Source of the DNA: Desulfobulbus_C sp964551175
GTDB lineage: Bacteria; Desulfobacterota; Desulfobulbia; Desulfobulbales; Desulfobulbaceae
Assembly: GCA_964551175.1 (NCBI GenBank)
Contig: CAZKBZ010000117.1
Location: 1-7,467 of the forward strand
Direction: 5' to 3'
Length of the DNA stretch: 7,467 nt
This document shows, piece after piece, positions 6,635 to 7,467 of the stretch. A program made the position numbers and the translations under genes. Position 1 is the stretch's first letter; each line of letters begins with the position of its first letter. The notes beneath the pieces are model-generated. The model was not told the DNA's origin and did no database searches. It saw only the letters and a program-made list of their open reading frames with translations.

Positions 6635-7318
6635 TCAAAATACTACAGTTTTACGTATATAACTGATAATCTCATCAACATCGTCCATGACTTCAAAAAG
6701 CATCAGATCATCCTCCGCTATTTTGCCGGTTCCGAGCAACTGTTCACGAAGCCAGTCAACAAGCCCGGTCCAGAATGTGGAACCTACCAGAATTATAGGA
6801 AATGGTTTGATTTTCCTGGTCTGGATCAGGGTCAGGGATTCAAAGAGTTCATCCATGGACCCAAAACCGCCGGGCATGCAGATAAACCCCATGGAATATT
6901 TCATAAACATGACTTTACGTACAAAAAAATAACGAAAATCCAGGGGGAGGTTGACATAAGCATTGCCTTCCTGTTCGTGGGGAAGGTCAATGTTCAGCCC
7001 TATGGACAACCCTTCCGCATCACTGGCTCCACGATTGGCCGCCTCCATAATCCCCGGCCCTCCTCCTGTAACAATTCCAAAACCATGCTCTGCCAGCCGT
7101 CTGGCAATTTCTCTGGCAAGCACATAATCCGGATGATCTTCAGGAACCCTGGCAGACCCGTAAATCGTGACAGACGGGCGTTTCACACTTGACAGGGTAT
7201 CAAAGCCATCCACAAATTCAGCCATAATCCTGAACATTCTCCAGGAATCACCACTGGTCATATTGTCAAGACAGTACTGGTTCTCACGTCTGGCCTGCTT
7301 CCTGTACTTTGATGTCAT
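6635..7318 (-). CDS. LOG-family Rossmann-fold protein (TIGR00730 type)
   Basis: This 227-residue soluble protein belongs to the LOG / 'lysine decarboxylase-like' family. Characterised members are phosphoribohydrolases that cleave nucleoside 5'-monophosphates (for example cytokinin riboside monophosphate, or AMP) to free base plus ribose 5-phosphate. Visible landmarks are TIYGSARV at 51-58 (start of the Rossmann fold), GGGPGIMEAANRG at 85-97, FFVRKVMFMKYS at 131-142 and the active-site motif PGGFGSMDE at 149-157. The usual motif is PGGxGTxxE, so Ser153 replaces Thr, a mild change; the Arg-Lys pair and the Glu of the motif remain. The ATG at 7318 is chosen because AGGGGAG precedes it by 5 nt. 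An in-frame GTG at 7405 and an open frame to the window edge exist, but the added 29 residues do not resemble the family. The natural substrate is not known for bacterial members of this kind. It may share a transcript with pilT. Confidence 0.88.
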   Translation of the reverse strand: MTSKYRKQARRENQYCLDNMTSGDSWRMFRIMAEFVDGFDTLSSVKRPSVTIYGSARVPEDHPDYVLAREIARRLAEHGFGIVTGGGPGIMEAANRGASDAEGLSIGLNIDLPHEQEGNAYVNLPLDFRYFFVRKVMFMKYSMGFICMPGGFGSMDELFESLTLIQTRKIKPFPIILVGSTFWTGLVDWLREQLLGTGKIAEDDLMLFEVMDDVDEIISYIRKTVVF

Positions 7319-7323
7319 CGTTT

Positions 7324-7330
7324 CTCCCCT
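7324..7330 (-). promoter_or_regulatory. Ribosome binding site that sets the start of the LOG-family gene
   Basis: On the minus strand AGGGGAG lies 5 nt before the ATG at 7318. It is the best Shine-Dalgarno match near this gene and decides between this ATG and the longer GTG-initiated frame from 7405, which has no comparable site. Confidence 0.75.
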
Positions 7331-7467
7331 GAAGTGTACAAGGCTACCTTGAAAAATTGCCTTTTCGCCCAATCTCTGTGTCACAGGAAAATGAAAAATG
7401 CTCACATATGCATAATATGCTGCGCTTTTTAATTTTCCTGTTCCTTGATCTCGAACGAAAATTCTAA
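7331..7467. other. Leader of the LOG-family gene with AT-rich palindromes
   Basis: This stretch probably carries the promoter of the minus-strand LOG gene. An odd palindrome, GCATA-A-TATGC (7410-7420), directly adjoins CATATG (7405-7410). On the minus strand it contains TATTAT, a possible -10 box, but no good -35 lies 16-18 bp upstream. Minus-strand bases 7467 down to 7429 read as a short open stretch ending in TAA, which could be the tail of a gene beyond the window. It is too short to call. Confidence 0.35.

Noticed and set aside
7319..7405. Longer form of the LOG-family protein from a GTG at 7405
   Set aside because: There is no ribosome binding site for the GTG, whereas AGGGGAG stands at the right distance from the ATG at 7318.
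7429..7467. Possible C-terminal tail of another minus-strand gene at the window edge
   Set aside because: It is only twelve codons and a stop. The composition is plausible, but far too little sequence is present to support a gene.
7408..7467. 19-codon plus-strand frame ending in TAA at the last base of the window
   Set aside because: It is very short, has no good ribosome binding site and lies in the leader of the LOG-family gene. The match to the window end is coincidence.
1..7467. CRISPR array, tRNA or rRNA gene, insertion sequence, riboswitch
   Set aside because: I saw no regularly spaced repeats, transposase motifs, terminal inverted repeats or tRNA-like cloverleaf anywhere in the window. 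This was judged by eye, without a covariance-model search.

Overview
The window holds six protein genes of a Gram-negative bacterium. A lipid A Kdo transferase (LPS), a type IV pilus retraction ATPase, a ComEC DNA-uptake channel and a PEP-CTERM/exosortase substrate under an apparent sigma-54 promoter fit Desulfobacterota (the former Deltaproteobacteria), perhaps Desulfobulbales. The sequence style of RsmE and of the LOG-like protein also fits, but the taxonomic guess is an inference from gene content without any database comparison.

Layout. Positions 1-309 are an AT-rich intergenic region ending in a well-formed -24/-12 (RpoN) promoter. It drives a very small secreted PEP-CTERM protein (310-645), which is closed off by a strong intrinsic terminator (669-701). 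Next, rsmE (16S rRNA m3U1498 methyltransferase) runs on the minus strand (788-1531). A 75-bp divergent control region separates it from waaA (Kdo transferase, 1607-2887). waaA is followed after 7 bp by comEC (2895-5417), so these two are probably co-transcribed. comEC meets pilT (5457-6539, minus) tail to tail, with a small stem-loop at the junction. Upstream of pilT on the same strand is a LOG-family (TIGR00730-type) Rossmann protein (6635-7318). The last ~150 bases are its leader, with short AT-rich palindromes.

How the genes relate. Most are core housekeeping or envelope genes: rRNA modification, LPS core assembly, DNA uptake and pilus retraction. ComEC and PilT can serve the same process, natural transformation, in which retracting type IV pili pull DNA to the cell surface and ComEC carries one strand across the inner membrane. 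They sit in separate convergent units here. The first gene belongs to a different programme, exosortase-processed envelope or extracellular proteins made under sigma-54 control.

I found no clear undescribed multi-gene system. The points most worth a second look are the sigma-54/PEP-CTERM unit with its possible upstream activator site, the waaA/rsmE divergent region in which neither gene has a Shine-Dalgarno sequence, and cysteine clusters at both ends of ComEC.
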